From contig JAYKYS010000014.1 in the NCBI GenBank assembly GCA_036924285.1, forward strand, positions 10,230,001 to 10,294,000: 64,000 bases of DNA, read 5' to 3'. The DNA is from Asterella californica (lineage: Eukaryota; Streptophyta; Marchantiopsida; Marchantiales; Aytoniaceae). The number at the start of each line of letters is the position of its first letter. Positions within the stretch are counted from its first letter, which is position 1. This document shows positions 12,741 to 26,527 of the stretch, one piece after another. The notes beneath the pieces are model-generated. The model saw nothing but the letters and a program-made list of their open reading frames with translations, searched no databases and was not told the DNA's origin. The position numbers were made by a program, and so were the translations under genes.

Positions 12741-13860
12741 TACCGCCACTTGTGGTTTAAGACTGAGTGGAGATCCTAACCTAGTTGCCCCAAATATTCT
12801 CAGTTGAACTAGAAAATCATCCCGGCATAACTAGGCTCGCTTCATGGATCTCCGTGCCCAACGAACAAAGTCCTTTCACACGTGACTACCAGTAGCATTC
12901 TACCCAACTCCACCAGTGTCCAACAGTCCAAGATCCGCATTGCGTCCTACTTAGACAAGACGTTAACTAGTTACTACCGGTAGTCCTTAGACTTTAGAAC
13001 CCGTGACCGAACCCACCTGACTTTCCCGTGTTGGGCGGCAATATAGTAGGTAGAATTCAAAATTTTCGGGCGGGTACGGTAGATGGCTGATGTAATATCT
13101 ATATCTTATATTTCTTTTTCCAAATCTTGGCAGTCACACTGTGTAACCAATGTATACAGTCAGAGCTGGCATAATGCACCTTGTAATAATATAACTCAGT
13201 TTTCTCGAAGGGAAAACGGTTCGGGTAGAGAATTAAACCAATAACGGGTACCGTAGTAAAGTTATACTGTACCAAGATGCTGATCACGACCTATTATCAT
13301 ACGGTGCAGTATACGATGCAAATGACGGCGGCTACTTCAAATGAGGGTGGTTTCGATGGATGAATAATGCAGGATAGGATGTAATGATGGCGGCTACTTC
13401 AGATTCCTCGCGGTAACATGAATATGGAGAGTGTTGCTGCGCGCACGCTTAATAGGTCTTCTCGGGCTTCTAGATCTCACAATCCAGTGCTTTAGTCTGC
13501 CAGCTTAATGTCACGTGAAATTAACTTGGAGGCTAATAAATCTTTCCAATCCCCGAGGCTTGAAGAGGAGTTACTTTCACTCTGTTGGAAGTTTCACAAA
13601 CCTGTGCTTCTAAACGGGGGTTTGGCTTTGTTACCTTCGGATCGACCTCTTCAATTCTGGCATTGCTTCTACGATTTTTGAGTTTCGCTATAGGCATTCC
13701 CACGTTTCGTATTGGTGTGTCGGAATAGATCATACTTTTGCGTAAAATTATCCCACATTTCATATCGCTTTCGTTCAGATTCTGTAGTCCATCCACGCGC
13801 GTTACCTGAGTGACTGGTTGTCGATTTTTGTGGTGTTCGATATAGGAAACTGCTTCTCCA

Positions 13861-15117
13861 ATGACTAACGATGTGGAAACCAGCAGTTCTAGCGAGGAAT
13901 CCAGCAGTGATTCTGAAGAAGAGCAAAAGTCGGTCTCAAAACAAGTTGAGAGGATTCCTCTGGTCGAAAAGAATGTCGTATATGCCTCGTCCTCGGGTTC
14001 TGAGGAGTCCGATTCGGAAGAGTCAGAATCCCAAGACTCGAAGACTGATGCATCGAGAGCCAAACCCCGGTCGGTAATTACAATCCGATCGGAGAGAATG
14101 ACTGCCGGAGTAAATGGTGTGAAGAAAGTGGAGTCAGAGAAGAAAGGGAAGGTCGAAAGTAATCGTGTTGCACCCAGCAAGTCAGTAACAGCCGCAGAGG
14201 ACGAGCAAATTGCACCCGCTCGAAGAAGTGATCCGAAGGTAGCGGCGTCCAGAGTAAACGTTGTGGTTGGTGACAAGAATAAGAGTGGCCCCTCTCGTAC
14301 TGAGAGCTCGAAAGCCACTCTCGGTGACAAGAAACGGCCGACTTCAGCATCTCAAGCTACAGGTGCTCTAGCAAAGAAAGGACGGAATTCGAAGACTGCA
14401 GCCGCTTCCTCAAAGATGCCTCACAAGTGGCTCAAAGCGGAAGAAATTGCTCTAGCAGATGCCCTACGAGCAGATTCAAGGAAGGGAATAATATTCCCAA
14501 AGGATAAGAGCAATAAACACTGGCAGTCGATGATGGAAAGGTTAAAGATTTCAGATCCTCCTCTGCTTATCAGTCAGTTCCACGAGAAAATTAGACGCAT
14601 GAAGAGTAAGTACCTTAGCATGCGAAAGAATATCAGTTCGTATGCACCTTCTTGGAGAAATACACATGAAGGTCGACTCTACAAGATGTGGGACAGTGTC
14701 TGGGGAAGAGGATCTTTGAATTCAGTATTTACTGATGCGGAGGGCGACGATGAGGACGATGACCAGTCGGACTCGGAAGATGAGACAAGAAGGGACGAAG
14801 TGAAGTTCAAATCCTCTCCTGCAGACTATCCTCGTACAGTTACCTCTTTGGACGCTTTGGGACCGTGGAGCGCGGGCACACCGGGTGTGGCTTACGTGAG
14901 ACGGTTGCCTGAACTCAAAGATACTCCGCCTGAGTTCAGGAAACCTCTGCTGCACCTCAAGAAGCGATATGGCGAACTTCATCGCGAGCAAATAAATGTT
15001 GCAGTGATTCGTCTCAAGTCGGCCCTGCAGCAGTGCGAGGTAGAGAGAAACCTCAGTGTTTTACAATATGAAACTGAGGAGTTTCTGGCGCGTTTGCCCA
15101 TCAAGTGTCATGTATGA
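13861..15117 (+). CDS. GeBP-like (DUF573) DNA-binding protein, 418 aa
   Basis: Single exon. Residues 1-60 are very rich in Ser/Glu/Asp (SSSEESSSDSEEEQKS), typical of a disordered acidic tail. Residues about 186-283 carry the GeBP/GPL domain. It starts with a Trp-containing helix (HKWLKAEEIALADALRAD), has a central FPKDKSNKHW segment, then the diagnostic KIRRMKSKY helix, and ends with EGRLYKMWDSVWG, equivalent to the family's Phe-Glu-Leu-Ser-Lys-x-Ile-Trp ending. A second acidic run follows (about 295-315), and the last 60 residues look like a coiled coil. GeBP proteins are plant nuclear DNA-binding factors that act as dimers in leaf-hair and cytokinin pathways. The ATG at 13861 is the first in frame. 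Its targets cannot be inferred. Confidence 0.75.
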   Translation: MTNDVETSSSSEESSSDSEEEQKSVSKQVERIPLVEKNVVYASSSGSEESDSEESESQDSKTDASRAKPRSVITIRSERMTAGVNGVKKVESEKKGKVESNRVAPSKSVTAAEDEQIAPARRSDPKVAASRVNVVVGDKNKSGPSRTESSKATLGDKKRPTSASQATGALAKKGRNSKTAAASSKMPHKWLKAEEIALADALRADSRKGIIFPKDKSNKHWQSMMERLKISDPPLLISQFHEKIRRMKSKYLSMRKNISSYAPSWRNTHEGRLYKMWDSVWGRGSLNSVFTDAEGDDEDDDQSDSEDETRRDEVKFKSSPADYPRTVTSLDALGPWSAGTPGVAYVRRLPELKDTPPEFRKPLLHLKKRYGELHREQINVAVIRLKSALQQCEVERNLSVLQYETEEFLARLPIKCHV

Positions 15118-15934
15118 TCGTCGTCGAATCTACTGTAAATTTTGTCAGGTAAATAAAAGCTTCACTTGTCTGTTCTGTTGCTTCAGATCTCGCACTTCTT
15201 CGGTGGGAAGTTGTGAGTCTTCATCAATCGAGTTTAGCAACTTGACCTCAGGGTGTAGATGGTTGCTAGTAGTCTCATATTCTCGAAGCCTATCGTTTGA
15301 AGCAACGCTTTTTTCATCCACTCTTCGGCACTTCATCCGTTTTAATTATATCTGAAGAGTGCAGAGACCAGCGCATTGCTCCAGAGCATTCGACGAAGCT
15401 TGTTCTTGTTGTCTCTCGAGTCTAGCGCGTCGATCTAAGACAGCTCCTGTAGCGTGAGTGGACGTTCAAGTATCTGACTACATGATGGAGCGTATGTGAG
15501 CTTGCTCTGTGACAGTCACCGAATTCAACGTACAGTTGCTCTAAAGTGGTTGGTATTAGCTATAAGGCGATCTGTTCCAGAATGAAAGGTGGGCAAACTG
15601 ATAGATGCATCAGACTCAAAGTTGATATCTAACTAGAAGTGAGTAGCCTTGCAGGAACGCAAGCCATACACACAACTGAAAGCTTTCTGGCTTTTTACTT
15701 CTTCCGTCGTTCGCCGATGATCCGCCATGTTTCTCGACTTGAGGCTTAACGCAGCCTAGCCAGAGTTGTATCTCTTCTAAGACGGGACTGAACTTGAACG
15801 GCAGCACAAGGGCCTCGTATTCAACAATACTTAGGTTATTATGCACCATCTTCGCAAATTCAGATGAGCTTTCTGAATAGGTGTTAGTGATCGAAGCGGA
15901 GATCATGACCAGTCATCAGTTGATCAGTCAAACA

Positions 15935-16125
15935 TGGTTTCCCTACGCACCTAAGATCAAAGGTATCGTAGATAAGCACTCTACCAGTTCTGCTATGTGG
16001 TTTCCCTACGCACCTAAGAACAAAGGCATCGTAGATAAGCAGTCTTTACCAGTTCTGCTATATGGTTTCCCTACGCACCTAAGTCCAAAGTCATCGTAGA
16101 TAAGCACTCTTTACCAGTTCTGCTA
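15935..16125 (+). repeat. tandem repeat, 3 copies of about 63-65 bp
   Basis: Units start at 15935, 15998 and 16063 with TGGTTTCCCTACGCACCTAA and end with CAGTTCTGCTA. Copies differ by a few substitutions and a 2-base indel. It is non-coding as far as can be seen. Confidence 0.9.
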
Positions 16126-16365
16126 GAATTGGTCGATGACGTAGAGAGATCGACCTAATTATGATATCAACTCGCGAAAGGAAGTATCAGTTCCACTATT
16201 AAGACGTTCACGCAGTTGACATGAATGACTTCGAGTCCGGATTCTTAGATGAACAGCGGGTAATCGGCAGTGAATGTTCACGGCAGCCAGGAGTATCTAT
16301 CCCTGTCAACGTCTAAAGTATTTGAAGGCAATCGAGTATCGTTATGATCAGACGGTGGTGGTGTA

Positions 16366-16480
16366 TCGGCTCGGGGATTCAGACGAACGTCACTGTATCC
16401 GAACTTCTGACATACATTTCGCAAGGTTACTGTCCTCGGAATTTCGGATACAGTGACGTTCGTCTGAATCCCCGAGCCGA
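16366..16480. repeat. perfect 38-bp inverted repeat with 39-base loop
   Basis: Left arm 16366-16403 begins TCGGCTCGGGGATTCAGACG; right arm 16443-16480 ends CGTCTGAATCCCCGAGCCGA. All 38 positions pair. The loop is 16404-16442. No gene overlaps it convincingly. It could be a young inverted duplication, a fold-back element or a small-RNA precursor. Confidence 0.95.
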
Positions 16481-18624
16481 GAAGGCTCGACCATCAAGGA
16501 ACTGTTCAATCGATTTCCCAACCCAACGAGGATTAGCGGCGTATGACGACAGGACTTCTTGGCTTCAGAACCCGCTGAGCGGAATATCCACGCTCGATGA
16601 CCCCCATATAGTGTCAGCACGACACTGGGTGACAGCCGAAAATGCGCGAGTGCCTTAAGTGGAGCATACGACTGTGAGACAGATGCAGAAGTTAAGGGGA
16701 GCGGGGTCAAGGATCTAAACACCCAGTGTAAAATGCTGCAACTAATCCCGTATCGACTTACGGCATAATTAAACTGCGTCAGTAGTATGAAAGACGACGT
16801 GGAAAATATTGCGAAGTATGAAGGGGTGCCGGTGCCGCCCAACACCTGCACGATATCTAATGACGATGTGATGACTGTTGTGGTCTGAATTCATTCGATT
16901 TTAGTACTTTCTTTATCCTGTTCCCCTTTTTCTTCCAACCAAAATGAAGGAAGCTTGAGGTAAAAGGTGCTTGAATTAAGGTAGGGTTCTTCAACTGTAC
17001 TGGTCAGGATCAAGTCAGAACATGTTATCAAGGGCATTCAAGTGGTCATGCGATAAGCTTGAAACAGAACTCAAGATAGACATGGATGACTGAAAATATA
17101 GCACCGGATATTGAGGATCTGGTTGCTATCATGTATAGAACCGCATCACGCTGTCTTCTCAAGGTCGCAAAGGGGACTGGACCCAACTTCCCCTTGGAGT
17201 AAAGTTCTGCTTCCTCGAGCTCGTAAGTAACTTGTGGGAAATGCATTTCAGAGGCGCTACTTTGCCCCACGATCATCTCCTCCCTCGAAGGTCCTAACTG
17301 AGCACTCCTACTCTGAGAATCCTGTCCTTTGTATAAGGTGTCCTGAAAAACCTTTACTAAGTTTTCCCTTTCAAATGCGGGCCCATTAAGGAGGCCCGGA
17401 GTACGTTGGACTACTTATGGCTCCTACTTTTTGTTAAATATAATTCTCAGCCAGGGATCCTGCAGCCACTCGTGTCGACACCTTGATTCCTGTGAATGAA
17501 GTCCAGTGAATGGTTTGCTGGGCTTCATTCACTGACAGGCTATACAGCCTCAGCACATGGTTAGAGAGCGCCATGAAATGTAGACAGGAAATCTGTACTG
17601 TCGCCAAGCGAGTCGGATCTTACTCCTCAAGGTCGTGAAGGAGGCCACCACCTTTTGTGCTCCATGATCAAAGCTCCTGATCACGCGATCACGCAGCCCC
17701 CGGAGTAGTGCCAGTGAAGCGAGAAAACTTGACCTGATCAAGGGCACGTACTGAGGATGGTTTGGATATGCTATACAGAGCCAGTGATCGACATGTGAAA
17801 TCAGGTGTAAACAAAACTATTTTACAGGATAAAACAAAAGGAGATGCAAACAACTGTTCGGACTACTGGTTCCTCGTATAAAATCAATCAAGACAGATAA
17901 GCTTTGATCTCCGTGTAAGCCCTTTTAAACAGGTATTTTCCAGCATGAGCCCGAGAGCTACGCCTATTCAATCTGACGTCCGAGGTCGCAATCTGGTAAG
18001 CAGCGGAGCACCTTCTTCAGAGAGTGCAGCGGCCGATTTGGTCGCATAGTTGCATCGCATTACCGATGTCATGCTTTGAGATTGTAAAACAACGTTCAGT
18101 ACATTAATTATACGCCTAGATGCTAAGATTAGCAGATTTTGCTACCCCCTTGATATGTCCTGGAATGAAGCAAGTTCTTCTCCCAACACGGAAGAATGTC
18201 CTTGCATAACATTAAAGTTTTGAAGAAATTATCAAGCAGGCAGCAAAATGAGTTAAGCATTGACAATTTTCTCTAGTAAGCACTTTGAAAGTTTGTACCG
18301 TATAGTCCTTTACTAGTTGCTTACTGAGACACATGTGTTGGACTTTGTTGGACTTCGTAGAGTTTCACGTGCAAGTTGTGGAAGAGAATAGGCAACCCAT
18401 GGCCTTGCTGTAGATGAGTTCTCTTGGTGATGCTAGATTGATGGCCATGCTATAGATTTCATTCACCCGTATGAGAGGAAAGCGATCTGTAACTTGTGGA
18501 GAGCACTTGTCGGAAGTGATCTCTCGGCACCATTCTCACGATATTTGTCCGAGAATTTCTTCATGCTGGAGCGCCGTGCTGCATCGCCGATTTGAGACAT
18601 TGGATGAATGTGTAGCTGGGCAAA

Positions 18625-21600
18625 ATGCCTTCGTCTACACATTCTGACGATGTCCACAATTCAGAAGTTCGCCGGCCTTCAGTCCATCAGTATGATCCAG
18701 CCAAGCTGTCGGCGTCACTCTCCGTGCTTCTAGATAGGAACGCGCCATTAGCACGGCTTGATACAGCAAAGCTCTTGGATACACTAAAGAGGGTTCAGAG
18801 TGAGAACTTCAGAGCCTTTGAGAATGAAGATGAAGATTCTACGTACGAAACCTTCAACGGCGGGGCTGAAGCTCCAGTGAAACCAGGGCTTACCAGGAGA
18901 TTGTCATCAGTTAGACTGGTCCATCTAGAATCCGGCCGTGTCAAGGAGTTCACAGTCAGAGATAGGAAAAGCTCGGCAGGCACAAAACAGGAGTACATCA
19001 CCAGTAATTTTGACAGTCTCGACGACGTAAATGTCGATGACATCTTTCAGGTTCTTACAAGTCAGGTCCGTGAGTCAAAACCTTCCCTTAACGGTGGTAA
19101 TGAGGATGCCCTTGGTCCTAAGAAGGCCAATGTATGCGAAGCAGTTCTTCGCTCCGTGTTCGCCCCCAAAGCGCTGGGAGAATGCGGGAAGGAGGGCGAC
19201 GAGGCTGTGGAGGCTTTGAGAGAAGCTTTCGAGTTACCCGAATCCCAGTTCGACAGTGCAGAGAGGCGGGCAAAATACGCGGCTCGCTACCGCAGAGCTG
19301 GTATACCAATTCTTCTCCTTGTCACCTGCGTTTGCCTTTGTCATCAATGAATCTCACACGACGTTTGAATTCTGAACAAACAGCCTGTTTACTGTTATAA
19401 TTGTGTCTCACACAAACAGTAAGTTGAACGATCCGTGCTCATCCTTAAACAGCATCTCGTCTTGTGAATGATAAGTGCCCGTGGTTGTTAGGAGAGCTTG
19501 GAGAAAATTTAGCGTCATGATTACCAGGCTCTGTGTGCACTTAAAGGTGCAAGTTACCATACGAAATTCCGATTGTTCGTTGTTCATTCATCTATCTTTC
19601 TGTCGACAGATTCTATCACCACAGTCAGCTGATTCTACTGTTTATCTATTCTTGAAAATAGGCTGCTTGTTTGATATGCAGAATTGAGAGCCAAATTTAA
19701 GGCACTCAACAGAGATAAAGATGAGATGGTACAACCAGACCAATTTGGGGACCTGACGTCGTACGAAATATGGAAGCAACAGGAACAAGATAAAATCTTG
19801 GATCTCATAACTTCCTTAGGCGGAGAAATGCCCCCGTTCTCAGGGTCCGTGCAAGTGGTAAAGATTGCCGCATATCATTTGAAGCCAGCGAAGTGGATCA
19901 GACGGTTCCAGTGCACTAGAGGAAATTCGACATTTCAGGTGTATTACACGGTCAAGGTTCTTCCCAATGCCCATCAGTCGCCAGGCTCTAGAAAAGCTGT
20001 CGACGCCGATGCGGATGATGCAAGTTCACTCGTGGACCCTGCATTTCTCAGTAAGGTGGTTGTTTCCAAGGGAAGCGCAGACTGGCCGGGCCAATCACCA
20101 TGGATCACAGTAAACAGGTAAACAGATAAACATAGCATCCGACAATTTCTGGCATGTTGGTTCCTGCGAGCAGTTTACGTCTGGTTGTGGTTAGGGGATG
20201 GATCAACGATACTTTGGCCCCATCGACCTTAGAAGGTCGAGATCCCGCGATTAACACTCCTGATTATCGTCTCGAAGCGAACGATCTCAAGTTGCAAACC
20301 GTGTACATTCTACATTTCTATATCTTATCTTGAATCCCATCAGCAGCACAATGTCAGTAACCCAGAAGAAAAAGAACAAGCAGCGTTACGGGAACGCTTC
20401 TCTGCTTTAGGCTTGGTCCCCTTCTCCCATCTCCCAAACGGTCGGAGCTCGATCTCGAGTTTATTCTGGCACGAAAAGATATGTAAGTTAGCTGGAAAAT
20501 TTCTCACAACTGAAGGTCATTGAGTATTTGGGGGTTTAAATTGGTATGCTTACCTCATGAGTTAATACTACCATCGTTCTTAAACTAGACAGCCTTCAAA
20601 GTCACCATCTGGGTCATATCGTTAACTGTAGTGCTTTCAGTAAGGTTCTTTAAATGTCTTTTATTGTGGGGTGAAACATGTACGTGGTTTCCCTAGGTGT
20701 TTAACCTTACTCGGCTGAATGGTCTGACAATATATAACTCCCAAAAAATTGCGATGTTGCAGTTTGCAAGATAGAATTCTCATTGAGTTTTGGGAACGAA
20801 AAGAGGAAAATTGTCTTAGACTAAGGGCTGCTAAGAGAAGGATGGATCACAGTTGTTCAGCTAATGTCGGGTGTGGTCTTGGGAGGAGGAGCTCTAGAAG
20901 ACGCAAGGTAAGACTACCATAGTCTCTCCAACATCTTCGCCAGTTATCCCAAAGACTCGAAAAATCGTTATAACCTTACTATCCTTTTCACAAGTTGACT
21001 AAGGTATTTGGTTATACAGTTAGACAACTTGCAAACAGTTTTACTAGTACAAGTAGATACTTTGCGAATAAACGGTGGTGTGCAGGTCGCACCAAGGACT
21101 GGAGATGTTTTTCTTGGCCACAAATTCGTCAACTTCAGCCACATAGAAAGACAAGCTTTGGTCGATGGTGGTACGCAAGGCACAGCTCCTGAAGAACTCG
21201 AGAATCTGGCCGATGAGGAAAACCGCGATCGTATGAGTGTCGTCCAAATGCAATTTGCTTGCTGCTGTAAGAATGATTCAAGGTTCGCACATCTCATCAT
21301 CTTCCGGAAATAGGAGAATGCATTAGGTCCTTCCTCCTTACTGTTTTGTTCTGTGTGACCTACAGCTTGGAAAGCTTTCATTGGGCACTAAATATTTTCT
21401 TCCAACAGGGATACACCTCCAAACGAGTCGTTGTTAAAACCGCCAGTAGAAGATATTGGACAAGCATATGATTGTCTGTTGCGCATTGCCTTTCAAGCAG
21501 ATAAGGCAGGTGTGAAATACTCCCCGATTCTGTTGTGCTCTGTTGTGATGGACAAAAGACATGCATGAAAATGCTGAGGCATTTACCTGACACATTATGT

Positions 21601-24600
21601 ACCTTACAGTTCATGTTTTATATTGCTGTCAATGTGATACAAGTAATGATGACAGAAAGGATGAATTAAGGAAGTCTACATTCTGGATATCTGTATCTTA
21701 TGATATTTAACTCAGAGAGTGTGTCCAGATTACAAGCCCGGAAAGAAGTGGGAGAAGGTACTTGAAGACTTCGCTGCCCACTACCGCATAAGGCCAGAAA
21801 GATGCCGACTGGGTTTGGTCTATATATTGGCTGGCAGATTTGAGCCGACTTGCAGATATCTGAGTGCTATTGTCGATGAATGGTCACCAGTCTGTACATC
21901 GGCCAGGGAAGGGAGACTAACGAAGAGTGAACTTGTACTTCACAGTGATATTGCTGGGAGTAAGTAACTTATCACCATGTGAATCCTGTTGTTTATACGT
22001 GTACCATAATCCTCCACTCTTATCTTGATCTCTCTAAGACGGTATATAATCTAACAGGATTATTTTGGCAGAAGGTGTGTTTCGGACTAATCTATCTAGA
22101 AAGAATGTAACAAACAAGGACTCTTGGCAACTTTTACATAAGGTTTCCTGTTTATCGTCAGTTTGAGGTGGGTGAAATTGCAGAGCTAGCCAAACGGGCA
22201 GAGGAAGCGTTAGAGAATTTCCAAACAACATTCGCTGGTAATCAACCCACTGGAGCATTATCAAAGTTGTTGGAGCTTTTGGCGCTCATCCTTTGCTGGG
22301 AACCTAATCCGAACCTGATTCTAGTTCCTCTCCGGGGCTGGATTGAGGTACATACTTCACAAACGTTCTTGCATACCTATGCAAGAAACTTTGTTACCTC
22401 GTCTAGCTTCCTCTAAAAGGTGGATGCAAAGTTTCTAGTTTGGAGGTAGTTTGCAGTGGTATACGAATACCACTGCAATCTTCAGCGCTTGTAAACGTAT
22501 ATGTCTATACCTTTTCTCCGGTCGTGGATGAACTCATGAAGGGAGTTTATTGCTTAACAGGATTCTTGCGAGAAAAGGCTAAGAAGTAAGCTTTTCTACG
22601 ATGATAATGGCGAGACGCAAGAAGTGACTCTTCAGAACTTGATTGAGACAGTTAAGCTTGTACGCTCGGACATAGCGGAGTATCGAAATGTATTTCAAAG
22701 CGAATTCCCACCTGAAATCAGCCTAACCACTATCACGGCACCTTTTCATTACAGACTGGTACGAACATCCCATTTGTGCATGGTTGCAAAATTTTGAGGG
22801 AATATTACACTTGCAGGCACTAACCGGTATTAACTGTTGCAGAACTATACATATGAAACACTAGTCTGTCCCATGATTCTCCTGGAAGTTATCTGAAACA
22901 CCGAGCTGTATAAGTGGTGAAAACCATAAAAGTCAGCGGAAACTTCTGGAAATATCATTCTGAGTCTTACACTCCTGGCCGCAGGTTATCCAATACACAC
23001 AAAGTTTTGTAGACAGCGTCACCGAGAAGACCTTCACAAAAGAATACGGGGTAAGAATTTTACTCCACGGGAACTGCCAGTTGCGAATAATCTCTGCGAG
23101 AATTGTGTCTGAAGCACTCCAAACTCATGCGAAGAGATTCCAGTTGTATCTCTTAAGCAAATGCGCTGCTCCCTTTCATGACTCTTTTGTGCAGGACCTT
23201 GCGTCTGAACTTCTGTCTCTTCAACAAGACATCGAAAGATACGGAGTACAACTTCCTTTTACGGATATACATCGTCTTTTTGAGAAAAACATTACACAGT
23301 GGCTCGTGGTCATGGAGCCTCGCATGTTCGAGTGAGTACTCGCTTCACCTGGTTTTAAGCGATGTGCCTTAGAAGCCAGATATTTCAAGTGACGCCTGTG
23401 GATCGTCTAACGATGTAAGATAACAAGCAACTCCGACATGTTTCGGAAGCAACCTCATACCTCATGAATGTACGGGCGTATGTGTAGCTTCGTCATGAAC
23501 AGCTGCAGCGGTGAAAAGTGGGAACCTTTGACCAAGAGCGCTTCAGCGACGGAGGTCAATTTCTTATACTCGGGTTCTGTCATAGGTATGCTCACTTCGT
23601 AGTAGTATCCGTTCGCTTCTTACACAGTGTAGTTCTTTTCCTTCGCTCTTGCCGTGTAAACTAGTCTATATCATTCAGCTGACTCGACAACTAGCGAGTG
23701 CAGAAGTACATGAGGTCTTTTCTTCCCGAACAGACAGGTGTTTAAGATGTATCTCTGGATGACGGTGCTAGAAACAAGCTCGGTAGAGAAAGCAGATCCG
23801 ACAGCTTCTTGAGGAAGGGGACACTTAAGTAGTGAGGAGTCGGAGTTGGAACACGTGTGTTGTTGTTGTTGTTGTTTACTTACAAGTTCCTTTCTGTTGT
23901 ACCTGCAGACTTGTATTGGATGATGACTGAGTATGTTGATGAGCTAACATCGCGGCTTCTCACGTTACCATCCGGGTTACAGTATGTGTGGCACATTGAG
24001 GCTGGGATCTGTTCCGCTGTACAACTGTACGTGGGACGTCTTGAGAAACTCTGCCTCCAGGGTTTGCCTCAAGAAGAGCCAGGAAAAGTGGCTGACGACC
24101 TTGATAAGTCCGACTCAGACAATGAAAGCACCTTCATAAATGCCCCACATACCACTCCTCAGTGTATATCCATGTCACTCTGTGTTAAGGTACCGCTAGA
24201 AACCTCTTGCTTCCACCTCAACCTCACCTTATTCGAGCAATCCAGGCTTGCATTAACTTTTGATGATTGCACTCCAAGTAGTCTATGATGAAGCAAGTCA
24301 TGAGTGGCATCGGTTCCTACGATATACGCCCATACGTAGACTGACGCAGTCAGTTGATATGCAATGAACAGAGTGCGATCAGCCCAATGTTTTATGCAAC
24401 ACACAAGCTCATATCTTACGTTCTTTCATTTTTGGTCTTTACGCAGCTCAACAACATCCATGAAGTCATTTTAAGGCAGCAAGAGCTGGAATCCTCTCTA
24501 GATAAGAGGTTACAGAGCTACGTACCAATGAGTGTCGAGCATGACGACCTTTCAATGTGAGTAAGCATCCTTTGCAAGCTTAGAACAATCAGAAGATGTG

Positions 24601-26473
24601 AAACTTTCAGCATGTATGTTCTTCTAGATACATTTGGTCCAGACTGCAAGATCAGTCTCTACGTACTCCTATGTGCGGTAATTGATTGACCTCTACTGTC
24701 ACACTTTAGAGTGAACTGCAAGCATTAGCTCAGCATCGTAAAGTTCACTTCCCAGCTAGAATTTGACTTAATTTCCTTCATGGATGGAGCCTGTTGTTTC
24801 ATCTGATATATGATGAGCACATTCTGGAATGAGATCTGTCAAACAGATCAGAAGATTTGGAAGCTGAGGAGAGATTCCAGTCGATAAATGATGATCTTGC
24901 TGCCAAAAATAAAGTTGGGGATAAGTTCAGAGATTTGAGGAAAGTAGTCCATCATACGTACAACAATGTGATTGGATCACTTACTGAGAGGATGAAGGTA
25001 GGACATCATTGAACTCTAGTCTCTACTGTGCTTGGATCGTGGAAAGCTTATCTGGATCAAGCGTAGTCTAGTCTGAATCTTCTTGGCTGAAAGTATTCTT
25101 GTGCACTAATCCAGGATACTCAAGCACAGCCTTCCTGATGTCGCTTACATGCAGGGCCGGCTCAGGACTGAGCTTCAGAAAGTGCTTAGAAGTGTGCCCG
25201 AGGGAGATGACTATGAGATCGAAGGCATACTGGAGCCTTTGACCAGCTACATGGATGAAAATATAGCAGTTATGAATGACTGGTTACACCCTTTTATCTT
25301 CAAACGGTTACTCAAAGTAAGATGTTAGGATAATATTATCGAATTCCTGATGACTTTATTTTTGTCTTCTGTTCTAACTGAGCTTGTTGTCTTGGATCTC
25401 AGAGAAGTTGCAGTTCCTGGAACTGATAAGAAATCTGCATATATCCTCACTCGGAAAAACCCTTTTTTAAACCCTTTTTTCTGACGTTCAGTTCAGTGCT
25501 GTGGACTGTTTGTTCGACTCTTCCTGGTGCAGCTGGATCACCTCTACATGAACTGTTCTTTTGCTATCAGCATTTTACTGCTTGATTTTCGGTCTTGGTC
25601 AGCGGATCTACTTTACAGTTTTAGTTGCCTTCTTGCTTCGATAGTTAGGCATCCCGTATTGTACTGGGTATCTATCATGCATCTTTGATGCACCCACTTA
25701 CCAGGGGGTGCCAGCTTGGGAATGTGATCTTCCTACACATTTTTTATTGGACCATCCCCGGTTATAAATAATCTTGCTAACTTCTCAAACCAACTTAGCA
25801 TACATGTTCCCTACTCTTTGTTACTCACTTTGTACTTACACGGGTTCATAATTATTGGGGTTTACCTTAAATGTGCGGGGGAAGTCACTGTTTTCACTGA
25901 AAACTGCTTCAACCGTGGATCAATATATATCCTCACTCGGAAGTTCAGTGCATGTGCAGGAAATTGCTAAGGCGCTCTTCTTCGGCATGGAAGAGTTCGC
26001 TTTAAACAAGGATGATGATCCTACACCAATGACACCTCACCAGCGAGAAATACTCAAGAGAAGCTTACCTGAACTCTACGACTATTTTGATGGTTATGGA
26101 GAAAGTAATGGACGAGGACTAACTTCATCTCAAACACACCAAGCCTGTGCTCGTCTGCGCAAGATTCTGGAGTGCTGGGATTTGAGTACCGCAAAACTGT
26201 GTACTCAATACTGGCCAGCTTGGATAAAATTTAATGACTACATGTTCCAGAAGCAAGAGAGCACTCGTCGCATACGGTACACGTCTGAGGACAGTCTCGG
26301 TAGTACGTCATCTTCGTCCATGGACGAACCCATGGACGAAGAAGTGGAGCTCCATGTTCTGGACTACTTATTGCTTCTGAAGCAGAGAAATGACGACGAG
26401 GCCAAAGAGCTTGTAGCAACTCAGAGTCTAATTGCTACGGAGAAAACGACGCAGGTCCGTGAAACAGAGAGGG

Positions 26474-26527
<54 letters not shown>

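Noticed and set aside
13533..14330. Minus-strand 265-codon open frame rich in Ser/Leu/Thr
   Set aside because: It lies antisense to the GeBP-like gene; its composition is the mirror of that gene's Ser/Glu/Asp codons.
23051..23080. 30-base intron within the MUN coding region (GTAAGA...CAG)
   Set aside because: Too short for a spliceosomal intron, length a multiple of three and free of stops; read-through coding is simpler.
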